Shown here in pieces: positions 36,426 through 48,068 of a DNA stretch of 64,000 nt. The translations under genes and the position numbers were made by a program. Below the pieces are notes generated by a model that was not told where the DNA came from, ran no database searches, and saw only the letters and a list, made by a program, of their open reading frames with translations. The first letter of the stretch is position 1. Each line of letters opens with the position of its first letter. Source of the stretch: Castor canadensis (Eukaryota > Chordata > Mammalia > Rodentia > Castoridae); NCBI RefSeq assembly GCF_047511655.1, contig NC_133392.1:19668001-19732000 (forward strand). The letters are read 5' to 3'.

Positions 36426-37458
36426 GGAATGTAAACCTTTCTTATGAAGTGTGCCAGCTATAGGATTTGCAGGAAGCCCCTCATCCTCTCCCAGCCTCAG
36501 GCTCCTCATCTGTTAAATGGGAGCACCTGTGTCTTCCTCACCCCTCCTCCTAGAAAGAGGTGGGTGCAGACTGAGTGACAGAGCGGCCACTGTAGGAGAG
36601 GATGCCTGTGGGTGAGGCAGCTGCTGGAGAGCCATTTCTCCTTTGCCTCTGCTCAGGGAGGAGGAATCACACGCTGAGGACAGCCAGTGGATAAGTATAC
36701 TTTGTATGGTCATTTCCTCTTCAGCGCCTGCAGCTTGCCTCTCTAGTGTGTCCTCCACCTGCTGTTCCAGATTGCCCTGGGTGGGTTCTTATGCCATGAT
36801 CATCAGTGGGCACAGCAGGAATTCTTAGAGTATAGAGGCGCATTCCACCTGCTCCTGCCTCCATGGTATCCCTGACCCCCACCTCAGGCTTCCTGGTGGG
36901 TGCTAACTTTACAAGTTGCTTGACTTAGGAGTCAGCCAGCACCTGCTGCTAGGGTCTGAATTCTTTATTTTTCACACGTGCAGTTTGGAAATGGGGTGGG
37001 TGAGGCTGTGGGGACAGAGACATTTTTGTCAAGGCCACTGACAGAAACCCTATCTGGGAAGCCTGAGGTGGGGGCTCCCAGCTGCCCAACAGGGGCACCA
37101 GGGAAACCTGAACTGTGGTTGGCCAGTGTGAGGGGCTTAGGCAGCGTGTACACCTGATGTGTCTGGGGACATGGAAGTGGAGCAGGCCTCCACTCGCCTC
37201 CAGGAGGCGAGTCTGCTTGGAGTTAAGCCCAGAGGACCTGAACACAATGCAGGCCACAGCTCTGGAAACAAGGCAAGCCCTGACAAGTCTGAACTCTTCC
37301 TAACCCTCTGAGTAACAGTGATCTTGAACTGTGTGGTCTCCTTTGGCCGGAGAGAGGGGGAGGGGAGAATGCACAATCCCACTAAGAATGCTGGAAAACA
37401 TACTCATATTGAGGTATCAGAACTTGCTGGAAAGATTATTTAAAAGGCAGACTTCTTA

Positions 37459-37541
37459 GGCTGAAGGCATGGCTGAGTGGTAGAGGGTTTGCCTAGCATG
37501 TACAAGGCCCTGGGTTCCATCCCTAGCACTGCCAAAAATTT
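37459..37541 (+). mobile_element. ID SINE in RBM20 intron 13
   Basis: An ID unit reads GGCTGAAGGCATGGCTGAGT…GGTTCCATCCCTAGCACTGC. It is flanked by GCAGACTTCTTAG and GCAGATTCTTGG, an approximate target-site duplication. Confidence 0.85.
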
Positions 37542-38024
37542 TTAATGCAGATTCTTGGGCCCAGCCTAGAGACAGTAAGAAAGCAGTGAAGAGTGAGGTA
37601 CAGGAAGCTGTGTTTTAAAAAGATGCCAGCTGAGACAAAGACCAGGTGATCTCTAGGACCCCTTCCAGCTTGCTGTTTTAAGGTTTCATCTTAGTGGAGA
37701 GGGGATGAAAACATCCTCAGGTTAGGTGACTGTCCTCAGCTGGCTGTGTGTCCTCAGCTGGCTCTGTGGAACCCAGTTGGAACTCCCTACTCTGGCCAAA
37801 TCAGGCCTACGTGCTCCCTGCCCTCCTCCAGGAGAGGCCCCTAGGGACCTGAGAGTACCTCAGTCACAGAGCAGCTGTTCTCCAGAGGGAAATCAAGTGG
37901 CTTGGATGACCTGAGTTTGGGCACAGCCAGTGAGTCTCTCTCAAATGGTGGCCCAAGCCATGGCATTATGGTTCTCAGTTTCCATGAGTAGCTTAGTAGA
38001 GTGAAAAGAGGTAAGCGATCAAGA

Positions 38025-38135
38025 ATCAGGAGATCTGGCCCTAGGCCCAGTAACTTACTCTCTGTGCAGGCTTGGACAAATCATGTACCTCTTCTCTGAG
38101 CTTCAGTTCCCTCTTTATAAAACAGGAGAGTCAGC
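38025..38135 (+). mobile_element. MIR SINE relic
   Basis: The MIR pattern includes GAGATCTGGCCCTAGGCCC…GACAAATCATGTACCTCTTC and TTCAGTTCCCTC. Confidence 0.7.
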
Positions 38136-38137
38136 CA

Positions 38138-38275
38138 ATGTCTGAGTTTCTCAACTCGGGGGACAGACTGTAATCATTTGGAGAACTTTTGAACTCTGCT
38201 AAATATGTGTACTTCCAAAATCCTGCCCAGGTAATTCTGGTTCACATCCATGGTTAAGAACCACTTGATCAGTCA
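38138..38275. mobile_element. MER5-type hAT fossil
   Basis: The segment from GAGTTTCTCAACTCGGG to GTTAAGAACCACTTGATC carries the characteristic terminal inverted repeats of this hAT group. Confidence 0.6.
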
Positions 38276-38663
38276 CTCTAACAACTTAACTGTAATAGGA
38301 ATGCCTGGCCTAGAACTAGGGCACAGACGTCATGGGGACTTCTTAAGTTGTGGGTCAAAACAACTATCTGATTCTTGTAGTAAAAACAGCAGGTACCTTG
38401 AGATACTCTTTCCTGAGAACCTGATGTTCTTGCCTCTGTTAAGTTGCTATTCAAAAAAAAACCTATACCAGAAGCTAATCATGACAACCACATATACACT
38501 GCAGATTAGGAAGGTATACATTGTAGAACGTATTACCATGACTGAGTTTAAGATACTTTTTTTCACATGACATCTCTGAAATCAAAATACATTTTACAGT
38601 TGATGCAGCTCAGTGTTAACTTTGAAACCTTTTTAGAATTTGATATCAAAAACAGTGTCTGAG

Positions 38664-38748
38664 GCTGGGGCTCAGTGATAGTGTGCTTGTTATGCTCAAG
38701 GCCCTGGGTTCAATCCCCAGCATTACAAATATACACAAACAAAAAATA
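38664..38748 (+). mobile_element. ID SINE in RBM20 intron 13
   Basis: An ID unit reads GGCTGGGGCTCAGTGATAGT…GGGTTCAATCCCCAGCATT. It is flanked by AAAACAGTGTCT and AAAATAGCGTCT. Confidence 0.85.
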
Positions 38749-38854
38749 GCGTCTTACAAACAATAGTAACTTAGATTGGATGAAATATGGCACCGAGTGT
38801 ATTTTCATATGTAATTTTAAAATAGCATGTCTCTTAATTATTTATTGCTTGTCT

Positions 38855-38985
38855 CCTACATGAGAATGTGAACTCCGTGAGGACTGTTTTTGTTGTTACT
38901 GTATCTCCAGGGCCTACAACAGTGTCAGGCGCATAGTCTGCCTGAGATAACTATTTCCTGTCTGGATGAATATTTAGATGGAACA
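38855..38985 (+). mobile_element. L2 LINE 3' end relic
   Basis: The typical L2 terminus is visible: GAATGTGAACTCCGTGAGGA…TATCTCCAGGGCCTACAACA…GGATGAATATTT. Confidence 0.75.
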
Positions 38986-39449
38986 TAATTGTGACTTTTA
39001 TTCTAGCAAATAAAAGGAGGAACAGAAATGAAAACAACTGCAGTTGGAGCATCCAGGCCAGGTGGGAAGGGATCAGCCCCCACCATGAGCCAGGAGAGCA
39101 TCAGCCTAATGCAAGTCATGCTCAGTCTAGCTGGGAAGGCAGGTATTTTACAACCAGTCCAAGAGGAGTGTTGTAAGTACTAAAGTGGAGATGGATGTCC
39201 ATTCCTTGGGAGGCTGGCACCATATGGAACAGCCTGGTAGAATCAGGCATTCTCCACATAGTGGAAGGAAAAGAAACTCACAGAAGCAGATCTGAAAGAT
39301 GTACTTGGAGAACGCCAAGTCCCCCATGACAGGCTCTGAAGGGGAAAGCTAGAGGGAGAGGCAGCAAGGCCAAAGACTCTGGATGCCTGGCCTAAGGGAT
39401 GAGATTGAGGAGCTCCACAGGCTTGGGAACAATGAAAACTGATGGTTAC

Positions 39450-39571
39450 CTGTAAGTTCCTGTAGTGGACGGCACTGCGACAGTGGCTCACCTTCGCCGC
39501 CTCCTCGCTTGTGTAGAACAGCCCACACAGCTTGCAGTAAAACCCAGTCCTGGGAACTATGAACTCCACAC
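39450..39571 (-). CDS. RBM20: RBM20 exon 13, matrin-type C2H2 zinc finger
   Basis: The 122-nt exon encodes the C-terminal zinc finger. In [20 protein letters not shown] and the following [13 protein letters not shown] the ligands are spaced C-x2-C-x13-H-x5-H, the matrin/U1-like class found in RBM20 and Matrin-3. The acceptor CCCCAG|GTG lies at 39572/39571 and the donor ACAG|GTAACC at 39450/39449. The first two bases complete a Gly codon begun in exon 12, and it ends in phase 0. Such fingers are associated with RNA or protein contacts in nuclear matrix proteins; that function is known for the family, not shown here. All four ligands are intact. Confidence 0.97.
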
Positions 39572-39989
39572 CTGGGGAAGGGTGGGGGTGAACAGGCAGT
39601 TTTAGGGAAGTGATGGGAAGTCCCTCTGGTCCTTCCAGTCAGCAAATAAAATGGGAGCAAGAGCTCCACCCCTCTTTGGCTGCTGACTTTGGCTGAATAG
39701 CTAGCCTCACCTCACTCTCCTCATTTGTAAAATAGGCACAGAGAGACCAGGGCCTACTTCATTCACAGATGGTTGGGAACGTAAGCAAAGTGCGCCAAGT
39801 AGGCTGGTGAGCTCTCGATAGTCTTTGGGAATCGAAGTTCAGGATCTGCCACTTGTCTTTAGAGTTCATTTCTCTGTACTGTACCCCTCTCTGTAGTTGT
39901 TCTGACCAGGATTCTCTCAATTTATTGCAAAATTATTTTCATTAAAGAAAAAAATTGAAAAAAAATAAAAGTGAGGGCAGAAATAACCT

Positions 39990-40380
39990 ACAGTCTCTCT
40001 AATGTAAATATTTCCCTCCACATGTTCTATTTTTTGAGGTGTGTGGGGGTACAGTTTCTTTTCTTTTTCTACTGTTGAACTGGGTGGGGGTACATTGTGG
40101 CATTAATAAAAGTTCTTATAATTTATCAAATATATCATATTTGAATTCACCCCTCCACCATTCTCCTTTATTCCTCTTCCCCCACTGCTAGAATAGTTTC
40201 AACAGATTTTATTTTCCCATTTACAGACATTGTGTACACAGTATTTGTTTTAATCATACCCTGAATGCAGTTCTGTATCTTTCCCTTTTGCACATGCTAC
40301 TGTATCCTACATTTTCTTATCTTCTTCCCCTCTTTGTATCTGACCCATCATTTAACATCACCCGATAGCATTTCACTTGT
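39990..40380. mobile_element. Possible L1 3' UTR or LTR-type rodent repeat
   Basis: It has pyrimidine-rich, low-CpG text with phrases such as TTCACCCCTCCACCATTCTC and CTAGAATAGTTTCAACAG that feel repetitive. I cannot assign a family. Confidence 0.3.
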
Positions 40381-41854
40381 TATTTATTAAATATAAGCTC
40401 AGAATTCTAGGAAGCCTTTTGATTCCAAGACAAAGAACCAATGTTCTTCCCACACACGCCCAGCCACAGGGAAGTGACAGTGTCACAGCCACAGGATCCA
40501 TCCTTGAATCAAAGATGACTGCTTCAGGAGGTCATAGTTCTCCTCATGTAGCCCATGATCAGTACAGTGAAAAGAGCCCAGGTCCAAGAGGGCCCAGGCC
40601 AGATGCTAAGAACCTAAGAAACTTGGGACAATTTGTCTGAACTTCTCCTGGGCCTCAGTTTCCTCACCTGAAAATGGGGATAAGAAGAACACATTTCCTG
40701 CACACAGGGTGTCTGATGGTGACATGCCTTTGAGAGAACAGTGTTTGAGGGCCATGAAAAGCAGGGTCCCTGTGGAACTAAACCAGAATGGCTAAGGTTC
40801 TGGCACCCAGGTCCTACTTGCAGGCTAGGGGCCTGCCCTTTGTGTAAGCAAATGCCAAGGCTGGGCACGGCTGCTACCCTCTCCTCTGCTGGAGGCAGGA
40901 GATACTAGGACATGTGACTGCACTGGGCAGAAGGGTGAGAGGGATACACATTTCACAGGGAGGGAGGTGGTAAAATCTCCACTACCAGGGACCCTAAGAA
41001 GGCCACCTGACCAAAGTCTTCACTTCTCCCTCACTGTGAGCTGCATGCCTAAGAGAGCCTGTCCAGAGAAAAAGCCTAAACTTGTAATTAAACTTCTTTT
41101 CCTATCTCAAAAAACTTACTTGTTAGTGTGAAGGGGCAGCTCTGAACAAGGACAGGAGGAGGAAGGCAGGCAAGCCAGTGGCCTCCTTGACAGTGCTGCA
41201 CTATGGTATGGAGCCTGTGTTTCCTCTAACTGTCACGTAGCCTGCAGCAGTCCCCAGAATTGAGAGGCTGTCACTCAGCCCAGCTGTCTAGAGGGGGTGA
41301 ATGTCCTTCCCCTTCTCCCTCCTCCCACAGAAGATGGACACGTGGCCCTGGCTGGTCAGGACAGTTGTCCCCTCTACCTCACAAACAGGCGCTACAAGGC
41401 CCGCCTCCTTCCTGTATTGCTGCAAAACAATTTTCTGCTGGCTGCTGCCCCTAGGGAAGCCAAGGCCCACAAAATCCAAGAGAAAAGCCACTGGGAAAGG
41501 AGCCCACCACCAGAGGGCTTTGATCCGAGCCATGCCCTCCGTCCTGTCCCAGATCCTGCAGGGCCAGCCAGCTGGGTGGTAACAGGAATAGAGCCTTGGG
41601 GTTTCCATTGCAGACCCCCACCAAGGCCTCTCAGACCCTGTCCTAGGACTCCCAGACAGGGTACAGACGCTCCAGAAGTTTTTACAGCGGAAGCAGGGAC
41701 TGAAGTTGAAGCAGTGGCCTCTTTAGACCAGAGCAGTACAGATCCCATCTGTGGGCTTCTGGGTGAGATTTCACTTAAGCCAAAGCTTCTCCCACCAACA
41801 TAAAAGCATAGAAGCCATGGTATAGTGGAAACAAAATGGCACTTAGGGTCAGCT

Positions 41855-41990
41855 AGACCTACCACTTGTACCTAAACTGTGTGACCTCAGTTACATTATT
41901 TTACCTCTCTGAGGTTACCTTCCTCATCTGTAAAATGGGAATAATAATACCACAAACAGCATTCTGAGGAAGCACCTATAGTGCTCAAAG
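41855..41990 (+). mobile_element. MIR SINE relic
   Basis: The core TGTGTGACCTCAGTTACATT…CTCATCTGTAAAATGGGAAT is a clear MIR. Confidence 0.85.
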
Positions 41991-42433
41991 AAATATTAGT
42001 TTGGAAACATGAGTTCAGTATGTCTTCACAGAAGACAAGTGTTTAGGTGTTGCCATTCTCCCCTGCCTCCAACTTTCCCCAAGACTTGATTTGGCAGCAA
42101 CTTTCTTCCCAGGCCCCACCCAGTGGGTTGGGTCAGTACCAGGAGTCAAAAGACAGCATTGGGGAAAGAGAAGCAGGACAGAAGAATCCCAAAATAACTA
42201 GGAATTGCTGCAGGTACCACCATATCCAAACGAAAGCTTCGGGATGCCTCTAGAATGTGGGGATGTGGTGAAGTAGTAGCACCAAGAAACACCTCCGGGC
42301 CTTGAGGAGTTCTGGAGCCAATGGGCCCTCCCACTTTTCAGCCTCTATTAAGTACAATCATTAAAGCTGTATTTGCCTACTAATAATAGCTCCTGGCATA
42401 GGTAATTATGACTCTGTCATCCTAGTAAAGCCT

Positions 42434-42457
42434 GGGTTGGGGCGGGGATGGAGGGGG
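42434..42457 (+). other. G-quadruplex motif
   Basis: Runs of 3, 4, 4 and 5 G with loops of 2, 1 and 5 bases lie on the strand opposite to RBM20 transcription. Confidence 0.7.
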
Positions 42458-42819
42458 CTCACTTTTTGCCAGCGTTGCTGTTTGGTTATGGTAAGAGCAG
42501 GCCTTGGCAGGCTCATGCTGGCTGGGGCCACACAGAGCTGGCCTGAATCACATGGGCAGTGCCCTTCCCCAACCATGTCCACCCCCAGTCCCTAGGGGTG
42601 TCACTTTCTTCCCAGAAATCTCTCTGCCAGCAGTAACCAATCACAGAGCATGAAAGGTTTACAACCATAGTGAGAGGAAGCAGAGCAGGTCTCAATAAAT
42701 ATTAATGAGAGTGAACAGTAACAACAGACAACGCTTAGTTAGTACTCTGTGTAAGGCACCAAGACTACAAATACTCATTCATTCCATTCTAAAAATAACG
42801 CTCCCTGGTAGGCTTCTAC

Positions 42820-42925
42820 TGCTATCCCTGACTTACAGATGAAGAAATCCAAGCAGAAAGGTTAAATAAGTAGCTCTATGCCACCCAGCCCTCAAGTAGC
42901 AGAGATGGGATTTGAACCCATGGAA
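42820..42925 (-). mobile_element. MIR SINE relic, reverse
   Basis: The reverse MIR pattern reads TTACAGATGAAGAAATCCAA…CAGAGATGGGATTTGAACCC. Confidence 0.85.
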
Positions 42926-43189
42926 TTAGAGGCCACAGTCAGTGCTTTTGAAATCTCCTTTCCTATGTGCTGTGCTGCTGTCTGAAGTAGAGGACAGAGA
43001 GTTGGGTGGTCAGAGAGCAGACATCCTAAGTTCCTGAATCTTATGGGTGATCTTGAGAAAGTCTCTGGACTTCACTTTGCTCACCTGTCAGACATGGAAA
43101 ACAGTACCATAACCCTCCCTTGGGGGAACAATGAGCAAATAATTCTTTCAACCATTAGCTTAGAGATTTAGGGATTGAAACAATCTGTA

Positions 43190-43625
43190 ATATCTAAACT
43201 GAACACAACTCAAATGTCCACCACCAGATAAATGAACGAATAGAACGTGGTATATCCAAATCCACCATGCGATTAATAGCCAACAATACCAAGAAACAAA
43301 TTCTGGATAGACACAACCATACGGGTGCATCTCAACTACCCTGAGTAGAAGTTAGACAAAACCAGTACATACTATAAGGTCTCTTTATGTGAAGCTAACT
43401 AACATTTAGTGACAGAAAGCAGGTTGGTGGCTACCTGGGGACTGAGGTGTGGGAGGAAGGATTCCAAAGGAATCTGAGGAAATTTGGGGGTGAGAAGTGA
43501 ACACATTCACTATCTTGCTTGTGAAGATCGTCTTACCAGTTCATGCACAAAACTGAATAAATAGCACCCTTTAAATGTGTTCACTTCATTGTATGTCAAT
43601 TACACCTAAATACAGTGGTTTAAAA
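43190..43625 (+). mobile_element. Old L1 LINE 3' end (L1ME-like)
   Basis: The order of phrases follows old mammalian L1 3' ends: ACTCAAATGTCCACCACCAG, AACGTGGTATATCC, GGTGCATCTCAACTACCCTG, ACAGAAAGCAGGTTGGTGGC, GGCTACCTGGGGACTGAGG and CATTGTATGTCAATTACACC. Confidence 0.85.
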
Positions 43626-43889
43626 AACCAAAATGAGATACCATAATCCTCCTAATAGATTGGCTCTCCTTCAAGGTAGCAGTGAAAACTGGTATCATGT
43701 TTTTCGAGTACAATTTAGTAGCAATTATAAAAATTTAAAATGCAAATATACATGGCCCCACAACACCTCCCATCTGGCTAGCATCCTATCTCACAGAAAT
43801 GCTGGCACAGGCACCAAGGTAACTGAACAAGCAAACACGTCAGAAAGGGAGGAGGGGACAGAGGGTAAGAAGAGGCTTCTAGAGTTTGA

Positions 43890-44045
43890 ATCTTGAATCC
43901 AGCTTTAGGCAATCATTAGCTGTGTGACTATGCACCTCAGATTTCTTATCTGTAAAGTGGGGATTAAAAATATCACCTGTTTTGAGAAGGGTAAATGAAA
44001 TAATGCAAGCAAAGTACTAGGACTTCTGCCTATGTGTTGAGTAAA
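43890..44045 (+). mobile_element. MIR SINE relic
   Basis: It shows MIR text: GAATCCAGCTTTAGGCAATC, CTTATCTGTAAAGTGGGGAT and AATGAAATAATGCAAGCAAA. Confidence 0.85.
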
Positions 44046-44089
44046 AACAATAAATAAAAGCTTACTGTTATAGCATTGTTGTAACAGAA

Positions 44090-44430
44090 TAAAACATATA
44101 CAGCTAACAATCTAAATGTTCACCAGTAAAGGATAAGCAACTATACCTATAGCAAAAAACCAATAGGTACAGGTTTTAGATGTAATATTTGTAGTGGTTA
44201 CAAAGTATGCAATCTCTGTAGTGATACGAAGAGCTCTCTAAGCTGTTAAGTGAAAAAAGCACACCACAGTACATGATGTGTATAGTAGGATCCCATTTTT
44301 GTGTGTGGCCATAAGAGTGGCCACCTCTGGAGGCTAGAGAGAGATAAGACCTTTAATATCGACTTTAATATGGTTCTTATTTTTAAATTTGTTATAATAA
44401 TCTTTCACATATTTTGTAATAAAAAAACAA
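44090..44430 (+). mobile_element. Old L1 LINE 3' end
   Basis: A second, more diverged L1 3' end has ATCTAAATGTTCACCAGTAA, TGTTAAGTGAAAAAAGCAC, TAGGATCCCATTTTTGTGTG and TATTTTGTAATAAAAAAAC. Confidence 0.75.
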
Positions 44431-45790
44431 GAATAAAAAGACATGCTTAAGTATAAGGGAGCAGAATTCACTCTTGGATTTTGTTTGTGTCAATTAGATT
44501 CCAAAGTTCTCAGATGGCTTAAGACTTGTGCTATACTCTCGGTTTCCTCAGAGTGCCTTGAACAGTGTCATGTGTTCCATCCAGAAGTGTTTGCTGACTG
44601 ACCAAAGCACTGATGAACTGTTGCTTCTGAGAGGCAGGCTTTGCACCACTGGTTTTCCAGGGTCACCATGGTTCATTCTAAGGTCAGTGTGCCTTTTTTT
44701 TCTTTTAAATATTATGTCTTGGGTGATGCTATGTAGCAAATTTGTCCCTTAAAAATAAAGTTCACTGCTTTCCAAATCATACTCTACAAAATGATTCACT
44801 TGGAAGAAGAAACAGTATATGTTTGTTTCTTTTTAAAGAGACAAGAAAAACTTGGATGGAAAGGGTGACTGACACTTTCCCAATGACACTTTGCTAAGCT
44901 CTCCCTCTGAGCCATTGCTACTCCTCTTTAATCTCCTTGCTTTCCAAACTTTCAGAGTCAATGCAGAGGTCAAAGATGCCTGCTGGCATGAAGTTTCTGG
45001 GTTAGTGGTGGTGTCTGACTCTCTCAGGCATCTTCCTTAATGTTCTTACTCTCCCTGCCCTGACACTCCTTCATTCTCCTGTCCGACAATGTGTTCTAGG
45101 TGTTCTATTAGTGCACCCCTCCCCAACCCACCTCAACAGTTCCATCACTGAAAACCCACTGATCTGGCCAATTCCACATTACAGATGAGAAGACTGAGGC
45201 TCAGAAGTGTATAACCTGTTGGAAGGCACCTGGTCATCCATAAGTGGAGTAAGAAGAAAAAGAGCCAGTCTCTCTGTGTTCAATGATCCCTTTATCAACT
45301 ATCTAGTCTGCCTCTAACAGTTTATTCAGTATCACTCAGTGCCTTAGAGAAGCTGGCCTCTCAAAGAGAAAAACAGTAGCATTATTCTGGAAAGATGTGC
45401 GACAAAGACAGGAGGAAAGATGACATACATTGACTGTATGGGAGCCGATGGGCCTCTGCTTCCCTGCTGGAATACAGGCTGGACCGAAAGTCTCTGTGTG
45501 GTCAAGAACAAGGCTATCCCTGATGAGGGCGGGGAGGAAAAATGCTGGGGGGGGAGGCCCACAGGGAAAATACCTCTCTAGACTTTGCCCCATGGAACAT
45601 CTGGTCTACCCTGGGAGAATGAAATTGCAAGAAACTTTAAAGTAGCATCTTGGAAATCTAGGTCATTCATCAAATCTTAAAAACAAAAATCACAACAGAA
45701 TCACAGAACGTCCTCTCAAGCTCTTAGAAGATGTACAGACCTGTCATTTCCTGGAGCTGAATTTCAGGAAAGACTGTGGATTTCACCTAC

Positions 45791-45925
45791 CTAGAGGAAT
45801 GCTAAGTTCACTGAACACATCCTCTGGTTCCCAGGAAGGCAAAGAAAGGGGCTCTTTCAACTCCACTTCAGTGAATTCTGGTGAACTCACACCCAGAGAT
45901 TTCATTTCCGTGTACCTGGAGTTTT
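45791..45925 (-). CDS. RBM20: RBM20 exon 12
   Basis: The 135-nt exon encodes (E)[20 protein letters not shown] and continues through [20 protein letters not shown] to PLG, a conserved acidic/Pro segment just N-terminal to the C-terminal zinc finger. The acceptor TTGCAG|AAAAC lies at 45926/45925 and the donor CTAG|GTAGGT at 45791/45790. Two entering bases complete the Glu codon left by exon 11, and one base is left for the Gly codon shared with exon 13. No domain is known in this segment. It matches the mammalian RBM20 sequence I know with a few substitutions. Confidence 0.96.
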
Positions 45926-46488
45926 CTGCAAAACACCATCCCGGGCAAAAAAACAAATGAAATACAGCATGCCTCAAAGAATGCCTGTAATTCTATTCCC
46001 TCTGCTGTGTGATTGGGAATTGTCCCTTGTACTGCTTAACCACAGGAGACTGGGCTATGACTGCTAATTAGAACCAAAGTGCTATAATTAAGAGCATTTC
46101 CACTGCCAAAAGAATGCCACACACAATAAAACTTGGCACATCTTTGCACTTGACCCAGGGAGGATGGGCTGCTAATACCTTTGGTTGGGACTATCCACCC
46201 CCATTCTCCCCCTATTCAGTATCACTCCATCTCTGCACACAGAGGAATTGTTGAAGGGCAACTTTGTGCTGACATCCACCAAGGCTGGTAAAAAAAGACA
46301 ATGCTATTTTAACACTCCAGGCTTGAGCAGTGTTACTATACATGAACTCCAAACACTGGGTAAGTTAATAAACCACTACCACTGGCACATGTTGAGACCT
46401 ATACTGCAAAATAAAAGGGGTTCCACCAGAGCAACGTGAAGTCAGCAATCCTTTATTCTTGCCTGTGCTACACAGGCTGGGCCTCCAC

Positions 46489-46529
46489 GTTTCTCTAGCA
46501 ACAAGTAGGCCGAGTTTCCATGGAGATAC
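46489..46529. promoter_or_regulatory. Paired RFX X-box-like motifs
   Basis: GTTTCTCTAGCAAC is close to the RFX palindrome (GTTRCC…GGCAAC type). GTTTCCATGGAGATAC 11 bp further is a weaker match. Functional status is inferred. Confidence 0.4.
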
Positions 46530-46821
46530 AGATCCAAGCAGGTGAAAAACAGCTCAGGTCAGCTTGACATGGAGGAAAGCCCAAGCCTTTAGGTCACCCA
46601 CTGGCTCATGCCACCTACAAGGCTCTGGGTTGAAATGCTTATTTTTTAGCCTCTTTTCTGTATTTTCTGCCCCATGACACTTACATCAAACACAAGCTTT
46701 CTGTAAAATGAATCTCTAGTTGTTTTCACTGTGAGAATCATAAGGGCTACACCCCCCCTGCCCCCCCACTGAGCCGATGATGGATTTCAGTTTCCACTTG
46801 GCAGAGAAGTCAGGGCTTGGC

Positions 46822-46831
46822 CTATTTTTAA
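46822..46831. promoter_or_regulatory. MEF2 consensus site in intron 11
   Basis: CTATTTTTAA is an exact match to the MEF2 site YTAWWWWTAR. RBM20 is a muscle gene, so an intronic muscle element is plausible but unproven. Confidence 0.4.
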
Positions 46832-47410
46832 ACTCTCTTTCATGATGTCACAGTACCGAGCATAGATACATCACCTCCAGTGGAGGTGGAGTTGCTCCTT
46901 GGAGGAATTTTATATCACTATCAGACCCTGGAGAACAAGATGGCTGAGATAGTAAGAAGGGGAAACAAAGCCCTGCTCCTTCCCCCTGCACCGCTTTCTT
47001 GCCAACCTCATTTGCCCCCTCCCAATCACAGAAATAACAAACAGCTAGGGAGTTGCGTAGGCAGGAGTGGCTGGCTGCTTCCGAGGGGAACCAAAGCCCC
47101 TTTTACTGAAAACTCCAGCTAATCTTAGTAGTCCAAGCCCCATCTAGGCTTACATAAGTCTAGCCTATCTTGATTTTGCTTCTCAGAACACATGCAGCCT
47201 TCTGTTAATTTCTTTATATCATTTGCGTGAAAGCTCTGACATTTAGCCAGGCCTTCAGAGGCTTGCTTTCCTTAGTACAGGACTCTGCATCAACTTTAAG
47301 GCCAGTTGAAAGCTCACATATGTCTGTGCCAGCCTGCACATGCCCACACTTCCTGAGCGGAACAGTGGTCCAATCCACCCAACCACCCATGAGCAAAGGG
47401 AGGTAGTTAC

Positions 47411-48068
47411 CCTCAGTCAACGCGCCTTGGCAGGCCTGGCTTTGGAGGTTGCTTTCAGTGGGAGGGCCAGCTTTCTTCTCTAGGGGGCTGCCTTCACAAG
47501 CCCCATCTTCGGGGGACCCCCTGGCCTTGCCGTCATCGAGAAAGGGGCTAGGCTGCCGTGCCCTCTCTTCTGCTGGCTGGGGGGAAGACATTTGCTGGGC
47601 TGTGGGGGCCAGAAGCACATCTGAGCTCTCGGCTCCCTTTGCCTCCTTCTCGTAGCAATCTGAGTCCTCCAGTAAGAGGCCTGTCTCGCATTCAGCTGGC
47701 TTCTGCTCAGCATCCAGATTTAGGCCAGGCATCTCCAGGTCTGTGTCACTGGGACAGCGCGTGGAAGCAGAAGGCAGTTGTCTGGGCAGCTTGAGGCTAA
47801 TTTCCTCAGCCCCATTCCCTATGGTCTCTCCCTCCTTGAAATCCTTGGACAAGTCCAGGTCTAAGGTGGTTGTCATACAGGGACACATTTCAGGGAAGAT
47901 TTTATCTTTCTGGTGGTCAATGGGCATAATTTCTTCCAGCTCTGGGATGTCTGGTTCCATGATAAAATCTTCTTCCTCTCCCACTTCATCTACTGTGACC
48001 AGTTCCTCCATGTTCGTGGGGTACCAACTCTCCCCCTCTGCCTCACTTCCACTTTCCCAGTCTTGTTC
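47411..48068 (-). CDS. RBM20: RBM20 exon 11, acidic Glu-rich region
   Basis: The 658-nt exon encodes 219 codons plus one base. It starts [20 protein letters not shown] and continues with the Glu-rich segment [20 protein letters not shown], where a second group of human cardiomyopathy variants falls (around E913 in human). A long low-complexity Ser/Glu/Pro tail follows, ending ALTE. The acceptor TTGTGCAG|GAACAA lies at 48069/48068 and the donor GAGG|GTAACT at 47411/47410. It is predicted to be largely disordered. Known for the family: this region affects titin splicing and RBM20 localisation. The frame is fully open, and the antisense frame across it is a shadow. Confidence 0.97.

Larger units (their letters stand above)
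35697..39449 (-). other. RBM20: RBM20 intron 13
   Basis: This is a 3,753-bp GT-AG intron. It holds two ID SINEs (37459-37541, 38664-38748), MIR relics (36330-36425 and about 38025-38135), a hAT fragment (about 38135-38275) and an L2 end (38855-38985). I see no additional exon. Confidence 0.85.
39572..45790 (-). other. RBM20: RBM20 intron 12
   Basis: This is a 6,219-bp GT-AG intron. It holds a possible rodent repeat (about 39990-40380), MIR relics (about 41855-41990, 42820-42925, 43890-44045), two old L1 3' ends (43190-43625, 44090-44430) and a plus-strand G4 motif (42434-42457). The stretch 40400-41850 looks unique; its open frames on both strands are not recognisable. Confidence 0.85.
45926..47410 (-). 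other. RBM20: RBM20 intron 11
   Basis: This is a 1,485-bp GT-AG intron with no recognised SINE. It contains two RFX X-box-like motifs (46489-46502, 46514-46529), a perfect MEF2 consensus (46822-46831) and a C-rich tract near 46751-46769. No further exon is seen. Confidence 0.85.

Noticed and set aside
41297-41865. Overlapping frames of 157-168 codons on both strands in RBM20 intron 12
   Set aside because: Neither has a recognisable family and no exon is needed here, since exons 12 and 13 join in frame without it.
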